64,000 bases of DNA from Fasciola hepatica (Eukaryota; Platyhelminthes; Trematoda; Plagiorchiida; Fasciolidae). Of the stretch, positions 44,118-53,634 are shown piece after piece. The first letter of the stretch is position 1, and every line of letters starts with the position of its first letter. Location of the stretch: contig CANUEZ040000116.1 in the NCBI GenBank assembly GCA_948099385.1, positions 14,915,501-14,979,500 on the forward strand, read 5' to 3'. Below the pieces are notes generated by a model. It was not told the origin of the DNA and searched no databases. It saw nothing but the letters and a program-made list of their open reading frames with translations. A program made the translations under genes and the position numbers.

Positions 44118-45266
44118 ATGCCCCCAAAAATAGTCAAAAATATTGCATCCAAGTGCTTAGTTTGTTCGAAAGTTGTTCGCTCACGCGACAAATCTCTTCA
44201 TTTTGATGGTTGTGATGGTTGGGTCCATCTTGAATGTTCTGAAATAAGTATTGATCTTTACGAAGCCCTGGACAAATGCCGCGCACAGTTGCTCAAGGTG
44301 CTGTGCATCAAATGCACCGAGCTATCAACACCTGTGTGGCCCGCAAAGCAGTCGGCGGAAGTGGCTCTTCCTGTCACAGATACAGCAGCGTCATCAAATT
44401 CGTCGTTGTCATCATCCTTAGCACCGTCAATCAGTTCATCGCCACCAATAGCAGCAGAATCAGCGGCGTCGTCATCGTCTTTTTCTCCGCCAACATTACT
44501 CTCACCGTCATCATTGCCGTCAGAAGGGGAAAATTCCGCCGAGGTATCTATTCCCGACTGTGCTACATATGCAGAAGTGGCTTCAACATCGGTCACTGAG
44601 CCAACCGGAACATGGCGCCGCCAACGCCAGAAGCTGCCTAAGTCTGCCTGCCACAATGCGGACCCAGTTGGCACTGATGTGGCCACGCAAGCACAAGACG
44701 GTATTATAGGAACAAAACCCAGCCAACAGAGCACCACCGCGGATGAAAGTAGACCGACCTGGATAACAACTGCGGATCGTCCACGAAAAGCGCCACCGTC
44801 GAGGAAACAGTGTTTCCTAATAGTGAACTTTCTTGAGACAAAGGAGACCACGGCACAGGCACGTCTGGACCGCGATATTGCGAGTTTCCGGAGTATACTA
44901 ACAAAACTCTTTGTCCCCGGGGAGGAGGAGACCGCGGAGAAGTTGCGGGTAAAATCAGCATTCCGAATTGGCAAAGCTAGTGACGCTGAACGCCCCCGTC
45001 CATTGAAAGTAGTGCTGGACTCCGAGGAATCCGCGACTTCTGTGTTAGGAAGATCCCACCGGCTAAAAGGTGAACAAGTGCGGCTGCACCGAGATCTAGA
45101 CCCTGCGGATCGTGAGAAGTATAGAAATGCTTTGATTGAAAAACGTAAACGAATGGAACAAGGAGAAAGGGACTTGATCATTCGGGATTTTCGGGTGCAG
45201 AAACGGCGCCCTCACTTCCGGTGGAGGCCGCTGACGCTAGTGTCCCTGTTAGTCCCCCCAAGCTAG
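44118..45266 (+). CDS. LINE-C ORF1 with PHD-type zinc finger
   Basis: It starts at MPPKIVKNIASK (44118); the Met at 44064 is also open, but the MPPK start directly precedes the finger. The N-terminal finger has CLVCSKVV, FDGCDGWVHLECSE and VLCIKCTEL, a C4HC3 PHD arrangement as seen in ORF1 of CR1 elements. A long Ser/Ala/Pro-rich spacer follows (44385-44560), then a C-terminal segment RKQCFLIVNFLETKE, FRIGKASDAERPRPLKVVLD and HRDLDPADREKYRNAL. That last part resembles the nucleic-acid-binding module in LINE and Penelope-associated proteins. It overlaps the endonuclease frame by about 45 bp, a usual -1 type ORF1/ORF2 overlap. Confidence 0.8.
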   Translation: MPPKIVKNIASKCLVCSKVVRSRDKSLHFDGCDGWVHLECSEISIDLYEALDKCRAQLLKVLCIKCTELSTPVWPAKQSAEVALPVTDTAASSNSSLSSSLAPSISSSPPIAAESAASSSSFSPPTLLSPSSLPSEGENSAEVSIPDCATYAEVASTSVTEPTGTWRRQRQKLPKSACHNADPVGTDVATQAQDGIIGTKPSQQSTTADESRPTWITTADRPRKAPPSRKQCFLIVNFLETKETTAQARLDRDIASFRSILTKLFVPGEEETAEKLRVKSAFRIGKASDAERPRPLKVVLDSEESATSVLGRSHRLKGEQVRLHRDLDPADREKYRNALIEKRKRMEQGERDLIIRDFRVQKRRPHFRWRPLTLVSLLVPPS

Positions 45267-46096
45267 GACGCCCTGAACAAACGGATGTGGTAGCAAGCCG
45301 AGACAGCGTCGTCATCCTGTTGTCCAACGTCCGCGGTCTGCTGAACAAGAGGGATGACCTGGAACACCTGCCGCAGTCCAGCTCACCTACTATGATAGCA
45401 TTGACGGAGACGTGGCTGAGTAACAATGTTCTAGACTCTGAGGTGTCCCTCCCTGGCTACACCCTATTCCGAGTCGATAGGAACTCTATCAGAGCTGGTG
45501 GAGGCGTAGCATTGTTCGTACGATCAGACATCCCAACCGCGCAGTTAGAGGCATTCGCAGACCCGCAAGGATTCGGTGAAGCCATCTGGTGCCGCGTCAA
45601 GCTTACCGCCGGGGGCTTTAGGACAGTTGGAGTCGTCTATCGGACACCTGCGGTCACTCCTCCAGATATGATGAATTTATTGAGGAGATGGGCGTGCAAC
45701 AGCCACTGCCTCGTCCAGGGTGACTTCAACGCTCCGCATATTGACTGGACATCAAGCAGGACAGCTGCCGGGGCAGATCCTTTCTCTCGGGAATTACTGA
45801 CAACGGTCCAAGAACTGACACTACACCAACATGTTCAAGAATCGACCCGAAGGCAATCCGGTCACGGTTCCGTTCTGGATCTGGTGACTTCTCCCAGGAG
45901 CTCGGACGTCGATAAGGTTGAACATCTCCCTCCACTTGGAAGCAGTGATCATATGGTTCTAGAAATTCACTGGCGCACTGGTTCTTGTCCATCCCCTAGA
46001 CCACACATCGGAAGTAATGTTTGGCGCACTCCATTCGAAGATGTCCGAAGAGCGGCGTTAGACGTCAACTGGTTTCTCACGGATTCAGATGTCTTG
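45221..46096 (+). CDS. LINE-C endonuclease domain
   Basis: Motifs in order: LLSNVRGLLNKRDDLEHL, MIALTETWLSNNVLD, GGGVALFVRSD, VGVVYRTPA, VQGDFNAPHIDW, HGSVLDLVTSPRSSD and LGSSDHMVLEIHW. All catalytic residues are in place (N, E, D and N of GDFN, D, and SDH). The frame runs to the LINE-B insertion point after ...TDSDVL and uses it as an accidental stop. It is therefore intact up to the insertion. Confidence 0.85.
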
Positions 46097-46366
46097 AAGT
46101 CTTGAAGTACTACACGGGTTCGAGGCTTTAAGCCCAATTGTCCCGGTTCTTTAGGAAATCTTTGATCTTCTGTCGGATTCACCGAGCTGAAACGAGAGTA
46201 AAAAGAAGCGGGGGGGGGGGCGGGGGTGGCAGCGAAAACAAGATACATATAACCTCATTCAGTGTCACACTGTGGACAGTGCCTTAAGCTGAGTGGGGGT
46301 GCGGCATTCATGAACATATATGCGATAAAAGACAACTATTTTGTTTGTTTTTTTTGACAAAGGGAA

Positions 46367-49135
46367 TTATTGGGAGAGACCCAGGTAGATGTCTAGCTTT
46401 TTCTTGAAGATAGTTTTGTCCTGCGACAGAACAATATCTTCCGGAAGTGCATTCCACATGGTAATAACCCTATAGCTAAAAATGTTAATCCTTAGTGAAG
46501 TGCGTGGCCTCGGTTTGAAAACTTTCCTGCTGTGACCACGGAGAGAGGAGGCTGGACAGACGGAGAAGAAGTAATCGCTTTGACCTGTTTCAAAAAGGTG
46601 AAACATCGAAAACAGATCACCTCTTACGCGTCTTACGTCAAAGAGATAGAGATTGAGGAGTGAGAGGCGGACGGGATAAGGTAGATGGGATAGACCACTT
46701 ACTGCCTTGGTGGAGGCCCGCTGAACCCTTTCTAGGATCTCACGGTCTCGGACAAGACCAGAGTGCACTATCTGACTACCGTACTCCAGCAGAGGTCGGA
46801 TATAAGTGCCGAAAATTATGGGGAAATCATCCTTAAATATGCGCGGGAAGGACCTTCGAATCATGTTTAGAACTCGAAAGGCAGACTTGCTCGCAAGTTC
46901 GTGATGATGAGAGAAGGATAGGTTACAATCTAACCAGAAACCGAGCACCTTGTGTCGGTCAACCCTTGGCAGAGTGGCTGCTCCATTAATGGAAAACGTG
47001 TGACCAGTCTCTCTGCCGAAAGACATGCTCACGCATTTGTCATCATTAACTGGGAGGTTCCAATCCTCGGACCAGCGTTTTGTTTCATAAACTGCAATTT
47101 GCAGGTCTTTAACGCTTGAACTCCAGAGGGTTACATCATCTGCGTACATGGCAATGTTCGCAGGAAGGGCTGTCGGTAGGTCGTTTATATAGATCAGGAA
47201 AAGAAGAGGACCTAAGACCGACCCTTGGGGGACCCCAGTTGTTACTGGGGAGGGTTGAGACAAAACATTCCCGACTTTAACCACAAAGGTGCGGTCGGTA
47301 AGGAAGCTACGTAGGATGGCCAACATGGAGCCTGTGATCCCGTACGTCTGCAGCTTATAAAGAAGAGGGGCATGTGGGACCTTATCGAAGGCCTTAGCAA
47401 AATCGATGAATACAGCGTGTGAGAGCTGGCCATCATCATAGGCTTTCGTTAGACTATCCATGACAGTAAGCATATTGGTGATGCATGACCTGCCAGGAAG
47501 AAACCCATGTTGGGACGGGGAGAGGATCTTATTTCTATGAAGATGGGAAAGAATCTCACTCTTAAGAATTCCCTCAAAAATTTTGCTAGGGATGCTAGTG
47601 AGGCTTATGGGTCTGTAACTAGAAGCAAGGTGTCTACTACCCTTCTTATAGATGGGTGCGATCACTGCTTTTTTCCAGTTACGGGGGAAAACTCCATCGT
47701 CAACATATCGCTGAAAAAGCGAGGCATAAGGAGCAGCTAATGTATCCGCGGCTTCCTTGAGAATACGGGGGTGGATAAGGTCAGGACCCATGGAGCAATA
47801 TTGGTTGAGCCGTCGGAAACCTTGAGCGACTGCACCAATGGGAATAGTTACTCGGTTAAGGGTAGTGGTCAGAGATAACGGGTGCATAGTAGGGTGGGAT
47901 GATATGGGAAAGGAGCTAAAAATTGTACGGAAGTAGGAGCTGAATGCCTCGGCTACTTGGCTAGGGGAAGTGATTGGAGATCCGGCACTATCTTTGAGAG
48001 CTAATGGCGTCGGAGCTGTGCCCCTTAGACGGCGCATGTACTGAAAGAAAAATGCCTTGTTGGTCCGTGCTCGATCAAGTACAGATCGCTGGACTGCATT
48101 CTGATAGGACCTAATCTTGTCTTTGCATATGTTCCTTATGATCCTGAAATCTTCTGCATCACGGGCAAGGCCTGTGGCTTTATATCTAGCAAAGAGGCGT
48201 GCGCGTTCGTCTAGAATGCGCCTAATGGGGCGAGGGAGTGGTCGCTTAGCGGTCTGTGGGCGACGAATTCTGGGGACAAAAAGCCTATCAGCTAAGGAGA
48301 TTAACTCTCTGAGATTCTCTGCCATTTCATCCGCAGAGTTACCTGGGTTAGTTAAATTTAGCTGGGAGCGAAGAAATGCACAGACTTGGTCAAAGTTGGT
48401 CCTTTTGAAGGATCTCAAAATCTTAGTTTCTGACGGAAGAGGAGGCCATTTCACGATATAATCGAATCCAATGAGAATGTGATCACTTTTGCCGAGGGGC
48501 GGCAAGTAATGCACCACATCTATTAGGAACCGATCATTGGTGATGACCAGGTCTAGTAGGGACGGGGCGTGGCCTGTGCGATATCTAGTCGGATCTCTTA
48601 CGTTCTGCACCCATGAGTTTTTCAGTACGAGATCAAGGAGGGGTTTACCGAAAGTGATATCCGGGGCATCAGCTCTTTGCCAGTTTGTACTGGGAGAGTT
48701 GAAGTCACCAGTGACTAACAGATGGGTGAAGTCTGTATAGCTGTTCAGGGAGCCTAATAAGTCTATGAGACCTATGCTGTCAGTTGAATTGCATGCGGGA
48801 GGACGGTAGACAACACCGAGCAATAGGGTATCTGTCCTAGAGAGGTTAAACACGGCCCACAGACAATCAATACATGAAAAGGTTGGTGTTGTCAGTAAGG
48901 TGGGAGGAGGGATCGAATTATCGTAGTATATGATTACCCCGCCGGCACGACCTCTACTGGAGTCCCGCCTTACTGTGAAGTATCCCGGAATGGATATTTC
49001 GGCATCAAGTATGTCAGGGGTGAGCCAGGTTTCTGTGAGGGCTATGATCTGAGGCTCCTTATCCACTGCAAGCTGCCGAAGCTCCGGGATCTTATTCAAC
49101 ACACTCAGGCAATTGCTGTAAAAACACTTGAGCAC
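46367..49135 (-). CDS. LINE-B ORF2: endonuclease-reverse transcriptase, intact
   Basis: A single 922-aa frame. Endonuclease: NCLSVLNK at residues 8-15, catalytic E35 in LTETWLTP, Y110 in GVVYRPP, D144/N146 in GDFNSP, D195 in SLLDLVITN, and D218-H219 in GKSDH. Reverse transcriptase: SSYRPISLTSI at about 506, QHGFLPGRSCITN at about 542, motif A FIDFAKAFDKVPH with D578, GVPQGSVLGP at about 634 and MYADDVTLW with the YADD box at 664-667. The C-terminus ends SYRVITMWNALPEDIVLS and DIYLGLSQ. No stop or frameshift. All catalytic residues are as expected, so this is the most plausible recently active element in the window. ORF1 is lost through 5' truncation. Confidence 0.93.
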   Translation of the reverse strand: MLKCFYSNCLSVLNKIPELRQLAVDKEPQIIALTETWLTPDILDAEISIPGYFTVRRDSSRGRAGGVIIYYDNSIPPPTLLTTPTFSCIDCLWAVFNLSRTDTLLLGVVYRPPACNSTDSIGLIDLLGSLNSYTDFTHLLVTGDFNSPSTNWQRADAPDITFGKPLLDLVLKNSWVQNVRDPTRYRTGHAPSLLDLVITNDRFLIDVVHYLPPLGKSDHILIGFDYIVKWPPLPSETKILRSFKRTNFDQVCAFLRSQLNLTNPGNSADEMAENLRELISLADRLFVPRIRRPQTAKRPLPRPIRRILDERARLFARYKATGLARDAEDFRIIRNICKDKIRSYQNAVQRSVLDRARTNKAFFFQYMRRLRGTAPTPLALKDSAGSPITSPSQVAEAFSSYFRTIFSSFPISSHPTMHPLSLTTTLNRVTIPIGAVAQGFRRLNQYCSMGPDLIHPRILKEAADTLAAPYASLFQRYVDDGVFPRNWKKAVIAPIYKKGSRHLASSYRPISLTSIPSKIFEGILKSEILSHLHRNKILSPSQHGFLPGRSCITNMLTVMDSLTKAYDDGQLSHAVFIDFAKAFDKVPHAPLLYKLQTYGITGSMLAILRSFLTDRTFVVKVGNVLSQPSPVTTGVPQGSVLGPLLFLIYINDLPTALPANIAMYADDVTLWSSSVKDLQIAVYETKRWSEDWNLPVNDDKCVSMSFGRETGHTFSINGAATLPRVDRHKVLGFWLDCNLSFSHHHELASKSAFRVLNMIRRSFPRIFKDDFPIIFGTYIRPLLEYGSQIVHSGLVRDREILERVQRASTKAVSGLSHLPYPVRLSLLNLYLFDVRRVRGDLFSMFHLFETGQSDYFFSVCPASSLRGHSRKVFKPRPRTSLRINIFSYRVITMWNALPEDIVLSQDKTIFKKKLDIYLGLSQ

Positions 49136-49573
49136 ATGCTCAGGAGTTGTTGCAGAATCGCCAGAGGCAGCTGGTTTTGGGTTTGAGGAGGGGGAAAGAG
49201 GGGGATTTGAGGATGGAAAGGTCCTGGGAGAGTCGGGGGCTGAAGATATTGGGGGGCTAGAGGGTAAGCAGACTGCTGGGGGGACCGGTAGGTTTTGATG
49301 TCTAGTAACCTGGGGGGTATCAATCCAGGTGGACGGCCTACATCCTTCGGTCTCCGAAAAGGGTGGGCTGCCTTTCGTGGCTTGCCCTTCTGCGCACTGC
49401 TTGATGCCCTATTCAGAGTTCTCTTGTTGAAGAGCTTATTTTTCATGACAGCACCAGATATATTATCTGGTGCTTTAACCTCCTCACTGCTTCTTTCAGT
49501 AGAAACAGATTGCAGGTTCATGTCCACCACGATGTGAACGAAGCTTGGGCGTTTATTCGTGAAGGTATCTTGT
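49105..49573 (-). CDS. LINE-B linker (ORF1 C-terminal/leader piece)
   Basis: The frame covers VDMNLQSVSTERSSEEVKAP and a Pro-rich segment, overlapping the ORF2 start by 31 bp. Upstream of 49573 the frame enters LINE-C DNA, so only this part belongs to LINE-B. It corresponds to 3509-3799 in the left arm. Confidence 0.55.
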
Positions 49574-51405
49574 AACTTATGAATACCTACTGCCCCCTCA
49601 ACCGGCGTAAACCCCGGGTTAAGGGACCGCCGTGGTTTGATCTGGAGCTCAGACGCCTGCTCAAACGACGAAATTGGGTCTGGCAGCGGTTCCGATCCAC
49701 AGGTGAGGGTTATGATCTCTATCGCAGGATTCGTAACAAGTGTACTGAGCAAGAACGGATAAAGCGGATGGCATTCGAGGAGGCCCTTGCGGTAGATGCG
49801 GTGCGAGCACCCAAGCGCCTGTTTGCATACTTGAAGCGCCGCACAAGAGCGAAGGTGGGTATCCCGGCGCTGATGAACAAAGACGAAATGGTTGCAACAA
49901 ATGACGGAAAGGCTGAGACACTAGCCAGACATTATCTGTCAGTTTATTCTGTGGAGGAAGGTGCGACAATCCCGATGGTGGATAGCTCGCCGCTGTTCAT
50001 TATGTATGATTTTGGGGAGCCGGAAGTGAACAAGATGCTCAAGTCCATCAAAACCCATAAGTCACCGGGACCGGACGACGTGCACCCGTTGATGTTGAAG
50101 GAGTTGGCGGACCAGCTAACTACACCACTGACGCGGTTGTTCAATTTGTCGTTGGCCACTGGAAGTCTACCTCAGGAGTGGAAAAAAGCAGTTGTTGTTC
50201 CGCTGTACAAGGGTGGGACAAAATCCACCTCGGCCAACTACCGCCCAGTTAGCCTCACTTCCGTAGCTGGAAAGGTCATGGAAAGGCTGGTGACTGTTCG
50301 TATACGTGAACATCTGGAGCGCCGTAAACTGCTATGCGCAGGGCAGCATGGTTTTCGGGGGAACAGAGCATGTCTGTCAAACCTGTTGACCGCCCGTGAA
50401 AGTTGGTCGAACTCCAAGGCCGAGGGATATGTCACGGACGTCATCTTCGTGGACTTTAGTAAGGCGTTTGACGGAGTTCCTCACAATGAGCTGTTGCTGA
50501 AACTCCGGGCCATCGGCATCTCAGGGCTCATGCTTCACTGGATTGAGAATTTCTTGGTCGGGAGAACCTTTTCCGTGAGAGTTGCACAGTCCCAGTCCGC
50601 GTGGTATCCAGTTGGCAGTGGCGTGCCGCAAGGCTCCGTGCTAGGACCCCTGTTGTTTCTAGTGTTTGTAAACGACCTACCACAGACCACTCAATCCCAA
50701 TGCCTTACCCACGCCGATGATCTCAAGATCTGGCACACCATTCGATCGGCAGAGGATCGCAAGATACTACAGGAGGGTCTGCAGGCCCTCATCAATTGGT
50801 CGACCACCTGGGGTCTACCGATAAACGTGGACAAGTGCGCGAGCATGAGGATTGGTGGCCCCAACGATACTTCCGGCTACTGCCTTGGGAGTATCGTACT
50901 CCGTCACACGCAGGAGGAAAAGGACCTCGGAGTTGTTGTCACCAGCAATCTGAAGACAAGAGCACACACTGAGAGAGCGTGCGCCCCAGCGTGGAAGATA
51001 CTTGGTCCCATCCGCCCTTCGTTTGGGCCCCTACCCCGGGACACTTTCCGACTGCTTTATCTCTCACATGTACGTCCTCGTTTGGAATATGGCGGTCCGG
51101 CTGTCTACCCGTGCACGGCGGCGGAAGTAGCCAAACTGGAACGGGTGCAACGTGCTGCCACACGCCTCGTGGCCGGACTGCGTGGGTTCAGCTATGAGGA
51201 ACGCCTAAAAGTCACCGATTTGTTTCCCATTGCCTATCGACGGCTTCGAGGCGACCTCATCTATTCCAGGTGCAAAATCCGCGGTGAGTTGGGCCGGGAA
51301 CTACAGGCGGAATTCCCGCTCAGGAATAATGATCGTACCAGAGGACACACCCTGACGCTTCGTAAGGTGCATTCCACCGGCTTACCGGCCAGCTATCGAT
51401 TGTCA
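49574..51405 (+). CDS. LINE-C reverse transcriptase
   Basis: About 609 aa before the nested LINE-D. Linker PRVKGPPWFDLELRRLLKRR, then NYRPVSLTSVAGKVMERLV, QHGFRGNRACLSNLL, motif A IFVDFSKAFDGVPHNELLL, GVPQGSVLGPLLFLVFVNDL, and motif C THADDLKIW, where the usual Y/F before ADD is H. The thumb and C-terminal region (HVRPRLEYGGPAV, LERVQRAATRLVAGL) are intact. It ends in TLTLRKVHSTGLPASYRLS and then enters LINE-D; the recorded stop at 51423 is nested sequence. Confidence 0.88.
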
Positions 51406-53454
51406 AGGAGGAATTTGAGCTGAAGTTGGCCCAGTCTGTAAGACAACAGCCGAAGAAGTTCTACAGCTATGTACAGTCTAAAGGCTCAACAAAAAATGCC
51501 GTAGGTCCGCTATCCACTAGAGAATATGGTATTGTCACTGATGACCAGGGCAAAGCAGACGCCCTGGGGGAATACTTTGGTAGTGTTCATAGGACAGATA
51601 GTGGGGTTCGAGTAGATTTGACTCTGGTGCATCCTCCTCAGTTAAACGAGCTAGATCTATCAGAGGAATGCGTGCGTAAGTACCTACAGGAGTTAAACAG
51701 CCACAAGTCAGCGGAACCAGATGGCATTCATCCAGCTATCATCAAGCCGTTGGCGGATATCATAGCTCCATCGGTATGTAGATTGTATAGATCCACGTTG
51801 GACCAGGGTAAGCTGCCTCAGGACTGGAAAGTCGCTGCTGTCGTGGCAATACATAAGAGTGCGCCTAAGTCGGCTGTGCAGAACTACAGGCCGGTAAGCC
51901 TAACTAGAATTCTCTGTAAAGTCCTGGAGAAGATCATCCGTGCCCATATCTGCCAGCACTTACTGCAGCACTCCATGCTAAGCCTGGCGCAGCATGGATT
52001 CCTGAAAAAAAGATCTTGCCTGACCAATCTCCTGTGCTTCTTAGATGAAGTAAGTCGACGACTGGACGAAGGTAAGCAAGTTGAGGTATACTACCTCGAC
52101 TTTAGCAAGGCGTTCGACTCCGTTAATCATCGCTTTTTGCTATGCAAGATGGAGACTTTCGGTATAGGTGGGCCAGTATATAGGTGACTGGAGGACTTCC
52201 TCTCCCACAGGACGCTTTATGTCAAAGTGGGGGACAGGTGCTCCAGTTTGGTAAATGTGGCCAGTGGTGTACCTCGGAGATCTGTCCTAGGCCCGGTTCT
52301 GCTCTTGTTGTTTAATAATGACCTGGCATCCACTCTCCAATCGCCCAGCTTTATTTTTGCGGATGATGTGAAGATTGTTGGATCTAAGGGTAGGGTGTAC
52401 TTGGGCAGGGAAATAGGCACCGTCCTGAACTGGGCATACAAATGGGACTTCCCTCTAAACGCTCAAAAAAGCCATTTGTTGTCAAGGGCAACAGAGAGCC
52501 TAACTATCGCTCATGATCAAGGGCTGTTCACCGTAGAGGCAGCCAGTAGGGTTAAAGACCTGGGGATCATCATGAAAAGTGACTTCAAATGGTCGGAGCA
52601 GTGCAACGCTGCTGCGCATTAGGCTCGCGGGGAGCTCTTTAGACTGCGATCAGCTTTGTCTTGCCGGAAGCCGGAGGTATTCGTACCTATTTACATGGCT
52701 ATAGTACGACCTTACTTAGAAGGTAGCGTGCAGGCTTGGTCACCCTTCTACAAAAAGGACGCCGCCTGCCTCGAGAAAGTCCAACGTCTCGCCACGCGAA
52801 TGATTGAAGGGCAGAGGGGTAAGACTTACGAGCAGAGACTCTGTGACCTGAATCTCTTCTCGTTGGAAAGGAGAATACGTCGAGGGGATCTCATAGAAAC
52901 GTTCAAGGTAATGAAGGGCTTTTCTGGCCTTAGACGAGATAGTCTATTCCAAGTGGCCGTAGACTCCAGAACAAGGGGACACGAAAAGAAGTTGATAAAA
53001 GCCCGATCTAGGTTGATGGCTAGATCGCACTTCTTCAGCAACAGGGTTGTGAACAGTTGGAACGGTCTGCCTGGTGAAATGGTAGATCTGCAGACAGTCC
53101 AATCCTTCAAATGTGCCATTGATCGCAAGTGGTACGAGATCTTTCCTTGTAGTGAGCCTTGAGAATATCAACTAGATGGATGACGGGTAGCACTGTGGTC
53201 CTTCTGGAGTATGTTTTAGCAGACTTTTTCCCTCATTGCATACTGTCTCAGTGAACGCTCACGATGCATAATGTTTCTCGCAGTTGATGTGCGATGAGGT
53301 TTTTCGTTTCCCTCTCATTTTTAGCGGGGATTCGACGAAATACACTCGGCAGTGGTGGGTGCATAACTGGTGTGCATACCATCGAAGGAATTCTGGACGC
53401 TGGATTGGCCGTGGACATTACCTGTTCTGTGCAGACTGAACTGAACTGAACTGA
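51406..53454 (+). mobile_element. LINE-D, 5' truncated, nested in LINE-C
   Basis: It begins in the EN-RT linker (EEFELKLAQSVRQQPKKFYS) and runs through the RT, 3' UTR (53163-53432) and a tail GTGCAGACTGAAC with four ACTGA units (53433-53454). LINE-C coding sequence resumes immediately after it. The same family as 4586-8960 but a diverged copy. Confidence 0.88.
51407..53162 (+). pseudogene. LINE-D reverse transcriptase with two stops
   Basis: Blocks: QNYRPVSLTRILCKVLEKII, AQHGFLKKRSCLTNLL, motif A YYLDFSKAFDSVNH, then a stop (TGA at about 52185), a degenerate motif B GVPRRSVLGP, motif C FIFADDVKIVG, a second stop (TAG at about 52620), and the C-terminus RPYLEGSVQAWSPF, IETFKVMKGFSGLRR, FFSNRVVNSWNGLP. 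The stops and the PQG-to-PRR change make it inactive, but the reading frame is otherwise the same throughout, so it is relatively young. Confidence 0.87.
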
Positions 53455-53634
53455 GGGTGACCAATCTCTGGAACGCTCTACCGACCGAAGTAGTGGAAGA
53501 GGAAACCGAGACACTATTCAAGAGAAAATTGGACCAGACCCTGAAGGTTTATTGGCGGAGCACCGACATCCAGCAGAGTCAATAGAGTACGATGTGATGG
53601 GGCTCATACGGGATGACTTCCCACTGCCCTTTAC
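53455..53634 (+). CDS. LINE-C ORF2 C-terminal end and 3' UTR
   Basis: The peptide VTNLWNALPTEVVEEETETL continues to FKRKLDQTLKVYWR and a stop at about 53582. The RVTNLWNALP block is the standard LINE C-terminal motif and exactly what is missing at 51405 (ending in YRLS). A short UTR to about 53634 follows. Confidence 0.8.

Larger units (their letters stand above)
46097..49573 (-). mobile_element. LINE-B, 5' truncated, nested in LINE-C
   Basis: It reads on the minus strand from an ORF1-linker start near 49573, through one open EN-RT frame, a 260-bp 3' UTR with a G/C homopolymer (46208-46225), and a tail of CTTCAAGA repeats at 46106-46097. TCTTG occurs at both edges (46092-46096 and 49567-49571) and fits a 5-bp target-site duplication. 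The linker and 5' truncation are typical of LINE insertion. Confidence 0.88.
44027..53630 (+). mobile_element. LINE-C, full-length element split by two nested LINEs
   Basis: Order: 5' leader, ORF1 with a PHD-type zinc finger, endonuclease, [LINE-B, minus strand, 46097-49573], RT, [LINE-D, plus strand, 51406-53454], C-terminal end (53455-53584) and a short 3' UTR. Removing both nested elements joins the coding sequence in one frame. Its 5' end sits in the TGAAC tail of LINE-D. The 3' boundary near 53630 is where LINE-B sequence begins. Confidence 0.87.

Noticed and set aside
44258..45181. 307-aa minus-strand ORF
   Set aside because: Shadow of the LINE-C ORF1, produced by its Ser/Ala-rich codon composition.
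44118..45266. PHD-finger protein as a host chromatin gene
   Set aside because: It is immediately followed, with a frame overlap, by an AP endonuclease and RT, and starts at a LINE tail junction; it is LINE ORF1.
51426..52187. Separate RT gene beginning at 51426
   Set aside because: It is the nested LINE-D; the coding frame begins before this Met, at the junction near 51406.
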